DNA of 33,902 nt from Paludibacteraceae bacterium (GTDB taxonomy: Bacteria > Bacteroidota > Bacteroidia > Bacteroidales > Paludibacteraceae): assembly GCA_016302585.1 (NCBI GenBank), contig JAEDNI010000017.1, positions 1 through 33,902 on the forward strand, written 5' to 3'. Below are positions 15,301-22,534 of the stretch, piece after piece. The notes beneath the pieces are model-generated. The model was not told the origin of the DNA. It was given only the letters and a program-made list of their open reading frames with translations, and ran no database searches. Every line of letters begins with the position of its first letter. Position 1 is the first letter of the stretch. A program made the translations under genes and the position numbers.

Positions 15301-15430
15301 CGTATTCGCTCTCTTGATGGGTGTTATCGTAGGTACTTATTCGTCTCTGTTCATCGCTTCGCCGATCGCGTATGATATCCAATTGGCGCAAGCACGTCGT
15401 GCTGAGAAGAAAGCAGCATTGAAGAAATAA
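12347..15430 (+). CDS. secDF: Protein translocase fusion SecDF
   Basis: The 1027-residue protein joins SecD and SecF, which use the proton gradient to help pull exported proteins through SecYEG. The SecD half has an N-terminal helix, the LGLDLKGGMNITMEV motif near residue 90, and a large periplasmic domain. That domain carries an Ala/Glu-rich insertion at about 265-310, common in Bacteroidetes. A block of five to six helices follows, with GIAGIVLTMGMAVDANVLIYERIREE. The SecF half repeats the plan: GIDFSGGRNYVVRF, then helices with TVIGYSINDTVVIFDRVRE. ATG 12347 is chosen because the upstream frame would start near the -7 element. clpP follows after 18 bases. Confidence 0.96.
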   Translation: MQNKGLIRILAVCLFLACAYYLSFSFRTRQYDRKAKAYAEAQATVDGVVNDSVAKVKEAFFYDSIATKKIWFGNTLKQCREKEINLGLDLKGGMNITMEVSVPEILDALSGHNTSENYKNAIAAAKEKQKKSGDDFLTLFFQSFHEVAPNAKLASIFATMELKDKVKSNMEDAEVEKVIREEVEDAINNSFNVLRTRIDRFGVVQPNIQKLAQSGRILIELPGIKDPKRVEKLLQGSANLEFWETYELSEILPALAQINREFAAMAPEAEAVKEEAPKAEAETVKPEGDDLADLVENLNTDSAAAAANQEAQIAEYKRNNPLFALLNTPISENGQASRGPVVGAYVHYSDTAKVNEMLQSRIAKTVLPQDVRFCWSVKPVDERGSYYQLIALKAKADGRASLEGDVITDARADFSQMSVYAEVSMAMNAEGARKWQHLTGQNIGKCVAIVLDGYVYSFPKVNDEIAGGRSQITGNFTVEEAKDLANTLKSGKMPAPAHIIEESVVGPSLGREAIQAGLLSFLLGFVLILIYMIFYYGWIPGLIADAALVCNVFLLVGILSSFSAVLTLPGIAGIVLTMGMAVDANVLIYERIREELRCGKGMRKAIEDGFKGAISAIVDANVTSFLTGAILAIFGTGPIKGFAVTYMIGIISSFLTAVFITRLLLEDYCKKEDAKELSFTTKLMHNFLQNIHFDFVNARKIAYCVSGVVLIFAILGLEPHLFGKLNLGIDFSGGRNYVVRFDQNINTQEVRANLDKTFSATLEDGELFSLNVITYGNDANQVRISTNYRINDESANANDKIDSLLYAGCKPFLGENITYEDFTTTESNAEVGIMSSQKVGPAIADDIKTSAVWAVLAALVVIFLYILLRFRNFAYSVGALVALAHDTVIILGLYAILWKIMPFSMEIDQSFIAAILTVIGYSINDTVVIFDRVREYNTLYPKRERKININDALNNTLSRTFSTSMSTFVVLLAIFVFGGETIQGFVFALLMGVIVGTYSSLFIASPIAYDIQLAQARRAEKKAALKK

Positions 15431-15448
15431 ATCCATTCCCTAAAACGA

Positions 15449-16135
15449 ATGAAAAACGACTTTCTTAAATACGCCGTTTCGCAGGGTTTGAATTCCATGC
15501 ATGTAGAGAATATCATGTCTCGCAGTATGGATTCAACCCGCGCGAGCAGCGGATATATATCGCCTACTATCCTGGAGGAACGTCAGTTGAACGTGACCCA
15601 GATGGACGTCTTCAGTCGCTTGATGATGGATCGTGTTATTTTCCTCGGTACAGAGGTAAATGACTATACGGCCAATGTCATCCAGGCGCAGTTGCTCTAT
15701 CTGGACTCTACGGATAGCGAGCGCGATATCAACCTGTATCTTAATACGCCGGGCGGTTCTGTTTATGCCGGTTTGGGCATCTATGACACGATGCAGTTTG
15801 TTAAGGCGCGTGTAGCCACTATCTGCACGGGTTTGGCAGCTTCTATGGGTGCTGTGTTGCTCGTAGCCGGAGAGAAAGGAATGCGTGCTGCATTACCTCA
15901 TAGCCGCGTGATGATTCATCAACCCTTAGGAGGCATCCAGGGTCAGGCGAGTGACATTGAGATAACAGCCAAAGAGATTCTTAAACTGAAAGACGAACTC
16001 TATCAGATCATCTCCGATAAGTCCGGTAAGTCTATGGAGCAGATTCGCCAAGATGCGGATCGTGACCACTGGATGACAGCTGCAGAGGCCTTGGAGTATG
16101 GTATGATTGATCGTGTTTACACCAAGAAAGAATAA
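15449..16135 (+). CDS. clpP: ATP-dependent Clp protease proteolytic subunit
   Basis: The 228-residue subunit forms the tetradecameric serine peptidase barrel that works with ClpX. The catalytic Ser132 is seen in GLAASMGAVLL and His157 in SRVMIHQPLGG; an Asp lies further on in the handle region. The N-terminal about 35 residues are the usual loose, processed extension. The stop overlaps the clpX start by one base (TAATG), so ClpP and ClpX are coupled. The operon probably begins at the secDF promoter, since no -7 element is seen in the 18-base gap before clpP. Confidence 0.96.
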   Translation: MKNDFLKYAVSQGLNSMHVENIMSRSMDSTRASSGYISPTILEERQLNVTQMDVFSRLMMDRVIFLGTEVNDYTANVIQAQLLYLDSTDSERDINLYLNTPGGSVYAGLGIYDTMQFVKARVATICTGLAASMGAVLLVAGEKGMRAALPHSRVMIHQPLGGIQGQASDIEITAKEILKLKDELYQIISDKSGKSMEQIRQDADRDHWMTAAEALEYGMIDRVYTKKE

Positions 16136-17382
16136 TGGCACGTAAGTCACAAAGAGTTTGTAGTTTCTGCGGTCGTCCGATGGAGCACCTCTTCACAGGT
16201 ATGTCGGACGAAGTGATGATTTGTAACGAGTGCATTGAAGCCGGTCATCAGATGATCGCTACGATGCCGAAGAAGGAAAGTACTGCGGAGGATTCCCTAA
16301 ATATGGAAACCCTCCCGACTCCGCAAGAGATGAAAGAATTCATGGACTTGTATGTCATTGGCCAGGATGAGGCCAAACGGTATCTTTCTGTAGCCGTTTA
16401 TAACCACTACAAACGTCTCCTGCAGGAAATCAGCAATGATGATGTAGAGATAGAGAAAAGCAATATCTTGCTGGTGGGCTCGACGGGTACAGGAAAGACC
16501 TTATTAGCTCGTACGATAGCAAAAATGCTGAAGGTACCTTTTGCTATCGGCGATGCGACCGCCTTGACGCAGGCGGGATATGTAGGCGAAGACGTGGAGT
16601 CTTTGTTGGTCCGCCTGTTGCAAGATGCGGATTTCGATGTGAAGAAAGCGCAGCGAGGTATTATCTTCATCGATGAGATCGATAAGATCGCCCGTAAGTC
16701 GGAGAATATGTCCATCACTCGCGATGTGAGTGGTGAAGGGGTGCAGCAGAGTCTTTTGAAAATGTTGGAGGGCTCTATCGTCAATGTACCGCCTAAGGGA
16801 GGACGTAAACATCCGGACCAGGAGCTGCTGCAGGTAGACACAAAGAATATCCTCTTTATTTGCGGCGGAGCCTTTGACGGTATTGAGGGTAAGATCTCGC
16901 AGCGCATGAACACGCAGACGGTAGGTTTTGCTGCGCAAGAGAAGGCCGCTCAAGTGGATAAGAATAACTTGCTGCAGTATATCGCACCGCAGGACCTTAA
17001 GTCATACGGATTGATACCCGAGATTATTGGTCGTTTACCGGTTTTGACCTATCTGCAACCGCTTGATAAGGTAGCGCTGCGTAATATCCTCACCGAACCG
17101 AAAAACGCGCTTACCAAGCAATATAAGAAGTTGATGGCGATGGACAACGTATCGCTTGTCTTCGATGACGATGCGCTCGATTTTATCGTAGATAAAGCTA
17201 TCGAGTATAAACTCGGCGCACGCGGCTTGCGCGGACTGATGGAGTCCGTGATGACCGACTTGATGTTCGATTTACCGAGCCATAAAAAAATCGGTGAATC
17301 AAAATCATTCACCGTTACCAAAGCTTTTGTTCAAGAGAAATTAGATCGCGCCCGTCTGACGCGTCTTCAGAAAGCGGGTTAA
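16135..17382 (+). CDS. clpX: ATP-dependent Clp protease ATP-binding subunit ClpX
   Basis: The 415-residue AAA+ unfoldase recognises tagged proteins and feeds them to ClpP. An N-terminal zinc-binding domain has C9, C12, C30 and C33. The Walker A motif GSTGTGKT lies at about 114-121, Walker B FIDEID at about 177-182, and sensor-2 GARGLR in the C-terminal lid. The length is normal. The gene ends two bases before the convergent DUF4270 gene, and a small hairpin covers both stops. Confidence 0.96.
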   Translation: MARKSQRVCSFCGRPMEHLFTGMSDEVMICNECIEAGHQMIATMPKKESTAEDSLNMETLPTPQEMKEFMDLYVIGQDEAKRYLSVAVYNHYKRLLQEISNDDVEIEKSNILLVGSTGTGKTLLARTIAKMLKVPFAIGDATALTQAGYVGEDVESLLVRLLQDADFDVKKAQRGIIFIDEIDKIARKSENMSITRDVSGEGVQQSLLKMLEGSIVNVPPKGGRKHPDQELLQVDTKNILFICGGAFDGIEGKISQRMNTQTVGFAAQEKAAQVDKNNLLQYIAPQDLKSYGLIPEIIGRLPVLTYLQPLDKVALRNILTEPKNALTKQYKKLMAMDNVSLVFDDDALDFIVDKAIEYKLGARGLRGLMESVMTDLMFDLPSHKKIGESKSFTVTKAFVQEKLDRARLTRLQKAG

Positions 17383-17396
17383 TCTTAGAATCCGCT
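17373..17396. other. Hairpin covering both stop codons between clpX and the DUF4270 gene
   Basis: AGCGGGTT pairs with AATCCGCT around AATCTTAG (8 bp, one G-T). The TAA of clpX and the convergent stop both lie inside. No T run follows on either strand, so termination would have to be factor-dependent. Confidence 0.5.
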
Positions 17397-18824
17397 GTAC
17401 ACTATCTCCAATGACATTCCGTTCTTCGCGGAGTGAATCTGCGTGGCAGATACAGTTTGTTGCTGCCTTACCGAGGTAACAACTGAACTGCTATTGATAT
17501 CTACCGTCACAGGCACTAACATCATCGATAAGTTGGAGTCTCCGGACTCCTTGCGTAACTGATTTGTTAAGAAATCCGAAAGATCATATGAGTAGAAATA
17601 CGTCGTGTTACCTAATGAGTCAGCGCCTTGCTGCAATGCCGATAAGAGGGCGCAGGTGTCCGAAGGCAGTTCTTTATTCTTAAAGAATCGCTCCATACTG
17701 TTCTCTTTGATCAGCAACATATACGCGGCCGGTTGTAACCAATCATCGCGTGTGATATCGGCTGTAGCACCGGAGAATACATTTGTTACCTCTACGCGTA
17801 CCTGCGCTTTGTTAACGTACGGGCGCTTGGAGAGAATGGTAACGCTATCGTGGGTTGCATTCCATGTCGAATCATATATCAGGCTACTGATAATAGTATC
17901 CGCGATCACTTCCATTGGAAACTCCAGGCGCGTGTACACGCCCGCGGGTGCTACGATATAATTATAGGTGTCGGAGTCCTGTTGCATCTCTTCTACCAAC
18001 TGCTTTTTATCCTCATAAAAGAGATGATTCACCGTGCGTACTTCGGAGTTGGCATAGAAGGCTTTCATGTCATTCACTGTGGTATCCTTTCCGTTCTTGG
18101 AGTACGTGAAATGATAGAACACGCCTAATGCGATATCGGAGATATTCAGGATGGTAGAGGAACCGAACGACGTCTCAATTAACAAGCCTTTGAATTGCTC
18201 ATTGAAACGCTCCTGACTCTCGAAAGTCTGGATCGCAGCGAAGTATTGCGTGAAGTCGTCATTGAGTTTCATGCGGAGCATGGGCGAGTAGGTGCCGTCG
18301 TTATTCTTAATGGAATCCAGTTTCTCCGAGGCCACAACGATGCGATGGTTCTTCAGGATACTCAAGTCACGTGAGCAGTAATCCGAGATATTGATATTCG
18401 TGGGATATGTTCCGGAATAACGGAAGGTATTCCGATCCATCATGTAGGCGTTGATCGCCAAGGGAGAGTTAGCATCTCCTACCCAACTCTGATAATACAT
18501 GAAAAGGCAAATCGAGTCCACCGATTCACGAGAGAAGCCCTCCGGATAATGATAGCCCTCCGGGCAGGCCAATTGCGTTAAGATAGAGGCACGCAGTACA
18601 CCGTAGTCCGACTCTATTTCACCCAATAAGAAGGAGTCTGCCTGGGAAATAATAGCTCGACAACTATCCACCGCCGAACGAAAAGCAAAAGTATCAGCCA
18701 ATACAACCACTTCGTCCTCGGGGGTCAGCACCGATTCTCCTGTATTCGCCACATCGTCTTTGCAGGCCGTGAAGGCAATTACAAAGGCGAGGATGAACCC
18801 TATCAACGCTTGTTTTTTACTCAT
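17385..18824 (-). CDS. DUF4270 family lipoprotein
   Basis: The 479-residue protein has a signal peptide and lipobox ending at Cys21 (AFTAC). A long beta-rich exported region typical of Bacteroidetes DUF4270 follows, with NINISDYCSRDLSIL early on and an APAGVYTRLEFP motif near the middle; the PAG-x-Y-T-RLEFP segment is the most characteristic. The function of the family is unknown; exported surface proteins of this kind are found beside a short glycogen-synthase-like gene and panC in many Bacteroidales, as here. It starts inside the end of that gene (8-base overlap), implying coupling. Confidence 0.85.
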   Translation of the reverse strand: MSKKQALIGFILAFVIAFTACKDDVANTGESVLTPEDEVVVLADTFAFRSAVDSCRAIISQADSFLLGEIESDYGVLRASILTQLACPEGYHYPEGFSRESVDSICLFMYYQSWVGDANSPLAINAYMMDRNTFRYSGTYPTNINISDYCSRDLSILKNHRIVVASEKLDSIKNNDGTYSPMLRMKLNDDFTQYFAAIQTFESQERFNEQFKGLLIETSFGSSTILNISDIALGVFYHFTYSKNGKDTTVNDMKAFYANSEVRTVNHLFYEDKKQLVEEMQQDSDTYNYIVAPAGVYTRLEFPMEVIADTIISSLIYDSTWNATHDSVTILSKRPYVNKAQVRVEVTNVFSGATADITRDDWLQPAAYMLLIKENSMERFFKNKELPSDTCALLSALQQGADSLGNTTYFYSYDLSDFLTNQLRKESGDSNLSMMLVPVTVDINSSSVVTSVRQQQTVSATQIHSAKNGMSLEIVYSGF

Positions 18825-19665
18825 TTTCCTCTGTTTCTTTCGCCAAGATAGTCTGGCAGAAATCCCATAGACGCTTGCTGGCCTCTACCGGTGTTTCTGT
18901 TTGTTCAAAAGGCAATATTGGTTTTCCCTTCGTCTCCACATAGTTCGCAACACGCTGGTTCACTTTAGGGGTGGCATATACGATGGCATCCGAGAAATCA
19001 ACCGCCAAGCGCATCAGCTCCTCATAGCCTACCGGGAAGCCGTCTATACCGCGCACATCGGTATTGGTGATACCCTCGATACGCAGTTTCTCCGTGAAGC
19101 GTGTAGGGAACGGACGTTCGTATTCGTTATCATCCAGCATCAGCACTATTTTCGAATGTGCGAAGAACGGTTCGTCATTGAAGACGCGCTTCAGGTACAG
19201 CGGTGCCAATGCACTCAGCCAGCCGGAGCATAAAATGATATCCGGCGTCCAACGTAGTTTCTTCACCGTTTCGATCACACCGCGCGCATAGAAGATAACG
19301 CGATCGTCGTTATCGCTGTACTCTACGCCATTCTCGTCCTTCACGCCTTTGCGGCGATGGAACAAGTCATCATTATCAATGAAATAAATCTGAATACGAG
19401 CCGACTGGATAGAGGCTACTTTAATGAGCAGCGGATGATCCGAATCCTCAATGATCAGATTCATACCCGAGAGACGAATTACTTCATGCAGCTGGTTCCG
19501 GCGCTCATTGATTTCACCAAACTTAGGCATGAAGGTCCGTGTCTCATAGCCGTGCCCCTGAAAATACTCAGGTATTTGACGGTTCAATAAGCGTACAGGC
19601 GTCTCTTCTGCCAAGTAAGGGTATATCTCCTGAGAGATAAATAAAATACGATTCGGCTCTTTCAT
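18817..19665 (-). CDS. Glycogen/starch synthase-like protein (GT5 N-terminal half only)
   Basis: The 282-residue protein matches the N-terminal Rossmann half of GT5 glycogen synthases (RILFISQEIYPY, then TFMPKFGEINERRNQLHEVIRLSG and later PDIILCSGWLSAL). It is far shorter than a full enzyme of roughly 480 residues. The ADP-glucose-binding KxGGL motif, expected right after the first strand, is replaced by LAEETPV. It is therefore probably not an active glycogen synthase, although databases usually label this Bacteroidetes protein as one. Its conserved partner is the overlapping DUF4270 lipoprotein. ATG 19665 is chosen over an upstream in-frame start at 19677. Confidence 0.82.
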   Translation of the reverse strand: MKEPNRILFISQEIYPYLAEETPVRLLNRQIPEYFQGHGYETRTFMPKFGEINERRNQLHEVIRLSGMNLIIEDSDHPLLIKVASIQSARIQIYFIDNDDLFHRRKGVKDENGVEYSDNDDRVIFYARGVIETVKKLRWTPDIILCSGWLSALAPLYLKRVFNDEPFFAHSKIVLMLDDNEYERPFPTRFTEKLRIEGITNTDVRGIDGFPVGYEELMRLAVDFSDAIVYATPKVNQRVANYVETKGKPILPFEQTETPVEASKRLWDFCQTILAKETEENE

Positions 19666-19690
19666 AGGCGTATGCACATTTTTTCGCGCT

Positions 19691-19723
19691 ACAAAATTAC
19701 AAAAAAAAATTGGATTAACGAAA
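19691..19723 (-). promoter_or_regulatory. Promoter of the glycogen-synthase-like/DUF4270 operon
   Basis: The -7 element TAATTTTGT (19699-19691) lies 20 nt from a weak -33 element, TTTC (19723-19720). It diverges from the panC promoter. Confidence 0.65.
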
Positions 19724-19749
19724 AAAAAAGCTAAAAAAGTGCTGAAAAA

Positions 19750-19782
19750 TTTTATTTTTCAATAATTTTTCACTAACTTTGC
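19750..19782 (+). promoter_or_regulatory. Promoter of panC
   Basis: The -7 element TAACTTTGC (19774-19782) lies 20 nt from a weak -33 element, TTTT (19750-19753). Confidence 0.65.
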
Positions 19783-19823
19783 GCGTTTTTAGTGAAAAAG
19801 TACCTATTTTTATCATTTTTATT

Positions 19824-20684
19824 ATGCAAATAATAACTACCAAAAAAGAACTTCAGGCTATAGTGACAGCTTGCAAAACGTCTGGTAAAACAATTGGACT
19901 GGTGCCAACGATGGGTGCATTACATGCGGGGCACGCCAGTTTGGTGGAACGTGCGGTGAATGAGAACAATGTCTGTTTCGTTTCGGTTTTTGTGAATCCT
20001 ACTCAGTTTAATAACAAAGAGGATTTGGCGAAGTATCCGAGGGATATCAAGCGCGATGCGGAGTTATTGCAGAGGATTGGTGCTGATTTTGTGTTTGCCC
20101 CTACGCCTGAAGAGATGTACACCGCTGAAGAGATGGATTCAACCTTCGCTTTTGATTTTGCGGGTTTGGATACGATGATGGAAGGTAAGATGCGTCCCGG
20201 ACATTTTAACGGAGTCGTACAGGTGGTAAGTCGTCTGTTCTATCTGGTACAACCTGATAAGGCTTATTTTGGTGAGAAAGATTTTCAGCAGTTAGCGATC
20301 ATCCATCATATGGTAGAACACAGTTCTATGGCCGGTACGTTTGGAAACTTGCAGATCGTGAATTGTCCTATTGTACGAGAGGAATCGGGTTTGGCGCTTT
20401 CCAGTCGTAATGAACGCCTTTCGGATGCCGAGAAAAAAACTGCTTTGGCTATCAGTAAGACACTTTTTGAATCGTTAAAATGGGCGAAAGAGGCAGGGGC
20501 TACGGTAGCGCAAGTGCAGCAACGTGTTATTGATACTATCAATGCGGTAGAGGGTCTGGAAGTGGAGTATTACGAAATCGTGGACCAGACGACTTTGTTG
20601 CCTGCTGCCGGTTTTGAGCATGCTATCGGGTGTGTGACGGTCTATTGCGGTCCTGTTCGGCTGATAGATAATATCAAATACTAA
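19824..20684 (+). CDS. panC: Pantothenate synthetase
   Basis: This 286-residue enzyme condenses pantoate and beta-alanine with ATP to give pantothenate, the precursor of coenzyme A. It belongs to the HIGH-motif nucleotidyltransferases: PTMGALHAGH with H34 and H37, VNPTQF, RPGHFNGVVQV, YFGEKDFQQ, and the late ESGLALSSRNE. ATG 19824 matches the family start; the longer frame begins within the -7 region. The TAA stop is the first three bases of a TAATTGG heptamer array that also carries the pdxB start. In many relatives panD follows panC; here it does not. Confidence 0.96.
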   Translation: MQIITTKKELQAIVTACKTSGKTIGLVPTMGALHAGHASLVERAVNENNVCFVSVFVNPTQFNNKEDLAKYPRDIKRDAELLQRIGADFVFAPTPEEMYTAEEMDSTFAFDFAGLDTMMEGKMRPGHFNGVVQVVSRLFYLVQPDKAYFGEKDFQQLAIIHHMVEHSSMAGTFGNLQIVNCPIVREESGLALSSRNERLSDAEKKTALAISKTLFESLKWAKEAGATVAQVQQRVIDTINAVEGLEVEYYEIVDQTTLLPAAGFEHAIGCVTVYCGPVRLIDNIKY

Positions 20685-20702
20685 TTGGTAATTGGAAATT
20701 GG
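20682..20702 (+). repeat. Heptamer array TAATTGG x3 joining panC and pdxB
   Basis: TAATTGG, TAATTGG and AAATTGG follow one another. The first three bases are the panC stop, and the third unit contains the TTG used as the pdxB start (20699). Confidence 0.75.
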
Positions 20703-21637
20703 TCCTTGTTTGCGACGCACATATTCCGTATCTCGTAGAAGCGGTCCGCATGAACTGGCCGCAGGTGCAGGTTTGTCCGCTTGAACCGGAACAAATCGAT
20801 GCTTTGGCAGTACGGGAAGCGGATGTATTAGTCGTGCGCACACGCACGCAGATCAATAAGATATTATTAGAAGGTTCACGCGTGCGGCTGGTCTGTACGG
20901 CTACGATTGGTTTTGACCATATAGACACGGCCTATTGTGAAGCGCAGGGTATTCATTGGGCGTCTTGTCCGGGCTGTAATGCCAAGGCGGTTTGCGAATA
21001 TATCGAAGAAGCGATAGAGGAAGTAATTTCCCATTTCCCATTTCCCATTTCCCCTTTTTCAACTATCGGTATCGTGGGAGTGGGGCATGTCGGTTCGTTG
21101 GTGGCCGAAATGGCTAAGCGAAGGGGGATGAACATACTGCTGAATGATCCGCCTAAAGGAATTGGTGTTTCGCTTGACGAGATAGCCGAAAAAGCGGATG
21201 TCATTACCTTCCACACTCCTTTGGATAGTTCTACGTTCCATCTCTGCGATGAAGCGTTTTTGAAGCGCTGTAAACCCGGTGCACTCATCATCAATGCGGC
21301 ACGTGGAGGCGTAGTGGATGAAAAAGCACTATTAGAGAGCGGACATCCGTATATCTTGGATACCTGGGAGAATGAACCGGCTATCGATAGAAAGGTCTTA
21401 AACGGTGCTTTTCGCGCCTCTATGCATATTGCGGGCTATTCACAGGAGGGAAAATGGAATGCTTCGCAGATGTGCTTGAATCGGATTGCAGAAGAATTGC
21501 AGTTACCGGCTGTTTCTTTACCGCTTTTACCGCCTAAAAAAGTGCAGGAGAAGAATTGGCTTGAAACCATTACCGAAGTGCTCAAAGCATATCCGGAGCG
21601 ATTTGAGACCTTGCGCAAAAACTATCCTTTGCGCTGA
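20699..21637 (+). CDS. pdxB: Erythronate-4-phosphate dehydrogenase (PdxB-type)
   Basis: The 312-residue NAD-dependent 2-hydroxyacid dehydrogenase has the PdxB pattern. An N-terminal lobe opens VLVCDAHIPYLVEA and contains CTATIGFDHID and PGCNAKAVCEYIEE. A Rossmann motif GIVGVGHVG follows, then FHTPL, NAARGGVVDE and SMHIAGYSQEGK, where the His is catalytic. PdxB oxidises 4-phosphoerythronate in pyridoxal phosphate synthesis. TTG 20699 is chosen because it aligns exactly with the usual start (M-x-x-x-V-D); no ATG exists nearby. The protein is shorter than E. coli PdxB (about 378): the C-terminal part is compressed before the shared LRKNY motif. A perfect 4x7-bp repeat lies in the coding sequence just before the Rossmann fold. 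Confidence 0.9.
   Translation: MVLVCDAHIPYLVEAVRMNWPQVQVCPLEPEQIDALAVREADVLVVRTRTQINKILLEGSRVRLVCTATIGFDHIDTAYCEAQGIHWASCPGCNAKAVCEYIEEAIEEVISHFPFPISPFSTIGIVGVGHVGSLVAEMAKRRGMNILLNDPPKGIGVSLDEIAEKADVITFHTPLDSSTFHLCDEAFLKRCKPGALIINAARGGVVDEKALLESGHPYILDTWENEPAIDRKVLNGAFRASMHIAGYSQEGKWNASQMCLNRIAEELQLPAVSLPLLPPKKVQEKNWLETITEVLKAYPERFETLRKNYPLR
21026..21053 (+). repeat. Perfect heptamer array ATTTCCC x4 inside pdxB
   Basis: Four identical units in tandem encode the loop between the N-terminal lobe and the GIVGVG NAD-binding motif. A change of one or two units would shift the frame. Confidence 0.9.
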
Positions 21638-21659
21638 TTTTTCAAAAGAAAACCTCTAT

Positions 21660-21729
21660 AAAACAAAGAAGGTTGTCTCACGACAACCCAACCTTTTACT
21701 TAACCTTAAATCTAATACCATGAAAAACA
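21660..21729 (-). ncRNA. Candidate small RNA of about 70 nt
   Basis: A good promoter at 21766-21734 faces away from trmD into 21729-21660, where no gene exists on that strand. The transcript would contain GGTATTAGATTTAAGGTTA (21718-21700). It would end in the hairpin GGTTGTC-GTGA-GACAACC (21688-21671) with a GNRA-type loop and the tail TTCTTTGTTTT. It is insulated from trmD by a terminator at 21775-21821. I recall similar sequence blocks in other Bacteroidales intergenic regions. The Rfam family Bacteroidales-1 is one to test, but I cannot confirm identity. There is no open frame of note in the transcript. Confidence 0.55.
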
Positions 21730-21733
21730 CGGT

Positions 21734-21766
21734 GCAAAAGTACTGCTTTTTGACGAACTGACCAAA
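21734..21766 (-). promoter_or_regulatory. Promoter of the candidate small RNA
   Basis: The -7 element TACTTTTGC (21742-21734) and -33 element TTTG (21766-21763) are exactly 20 nt apart, and the spacer ends in AAAAAGCAG as at gpmI and acpP. Confidence 0.78.
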
Positions 21767-21774
21767 TATTTTAC

Positions 21775-21821
21775 AAAAAAAATGTTATAAAACATATTTT
21801 TGCTATATGTAGTTAGCAAAA
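21775..21821 (-). terminator. Terminator region of the trmD operon
   Basis: On the minus strand TTTTGCTA pairs with TAGCAAAA (8 bp, 21821-21798). A second hairpin follows, ATGTT-TTAT-AACAT, running into eight T (to 21775). Confidence 0.65.
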
Positions 21822-21851
21822 TCATCTGTTTCTTATCACATACGCAACATT

Positions 21852-22532
21852 TTAATTCTCTTCCAATAAATCAGGTCTCCTTTCTTTGGTATGCGCTAAA
21901 GACCGCTCATAGTTCCATTCTTCTATCTTCGCCTGGTGTCCGCTGAGTAGGATCTCGGGCACTTTCCATCCCTTGTATTCGGCAGGGCGCGTGTATACGC
22001 CTGCTTCGAGCAACCCGTCTTGGAAGGAGTCGTTAAGGGCAGACTCTACGTCGCCGAGTGCTCCGGGTAAGAGACGGACGATGGCGTCAGTCATCATTGC
22101 TGCGGGCATTTCCCCTCCGGTAAGTACGAAATCGCCGATCGAATATTCTTTGGTAATGAGATGATCGCGCACGCGTTGATCTACGCCTTTGTAATGGCCG
22201 CAAAGGATGATAATATTCTCCTTCAGCGAAAGCGAATTCGCTGCTTTCTGGTCAAAGCGTTTTCCGTCCGGTGCGGTGAAGATGATCTCATCGTAGTTGC
22301 GTTCGGATTTAAGATGGGTGATGAGGCGATCAATGGGTTCTATTTGCAGCACCATTCCGGCACCAAAACCGAAAGCATAGTCATCCACTTTACGATGTTT
22401 ATCCAGCGTCCAATCACGTAAGTTATGCACGTATATTTCACAAAGACCTTTGGTCTTTGCACGCTGTATGATAGAGTGGTTTAATGGTGACTCGAGTAAT
22501 TCGGGACAACAGGTGATGATATCTATTCGCAT
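21852..22532 (-). CDS. trmD: tRNA (guanine-N1)-methyltransferase
   Basis: The 226-residue SPOUT enzyme methylates G37 next to the anticodon of tRNAs reading CNN/CGG codons, using S-adenosylmethionine, and prevents frameshifting. Motifs in the trefoil-knot cofactor site are visible: DDYAFGFGAGM near residue 52, CGHYKGVDQRV near residue 112, and YSIGDFVLTGGEMPA near residue 130, with Asp general base. The C-terminal domain ends RRPDLLEEN. The start at 22532 is immediately preceded by a heptamer array that also fills the gap to yidD. It is last in the gene series and is followed by a terminator. Confidence 0.96.
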   Translation of the reverse strand: MRIDIITCCPELLESPLNHSIIQRAKTKGLCEIYVHNLRDWTLDKHRKVDDYAFGFGAGMVLQIEPIDRLITHLKSERNYDEIIFTAPDGKRFDQKAANSLSLKENIIILCGHYKGVDQRVRDHLITKEYSIGDFVLTGGEMPAAMMTDAIVRLLPGALGDVESALNDSFQDGLLEAGVYTRPAEYKGWKVPEILLSGHQAKIEEWNYERSLAHTKERRPDLLEEN

Positions 22533-22534
22533 TG

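Noticed and set aside
21720..21761. Plus-strand 13-codon frame opening MKNTVQKY as a leader peptide
   Set aside because: It lies opposite the small-RNA promoter and 5' end, has no promoter of its own on the plus strand and is too short to support.
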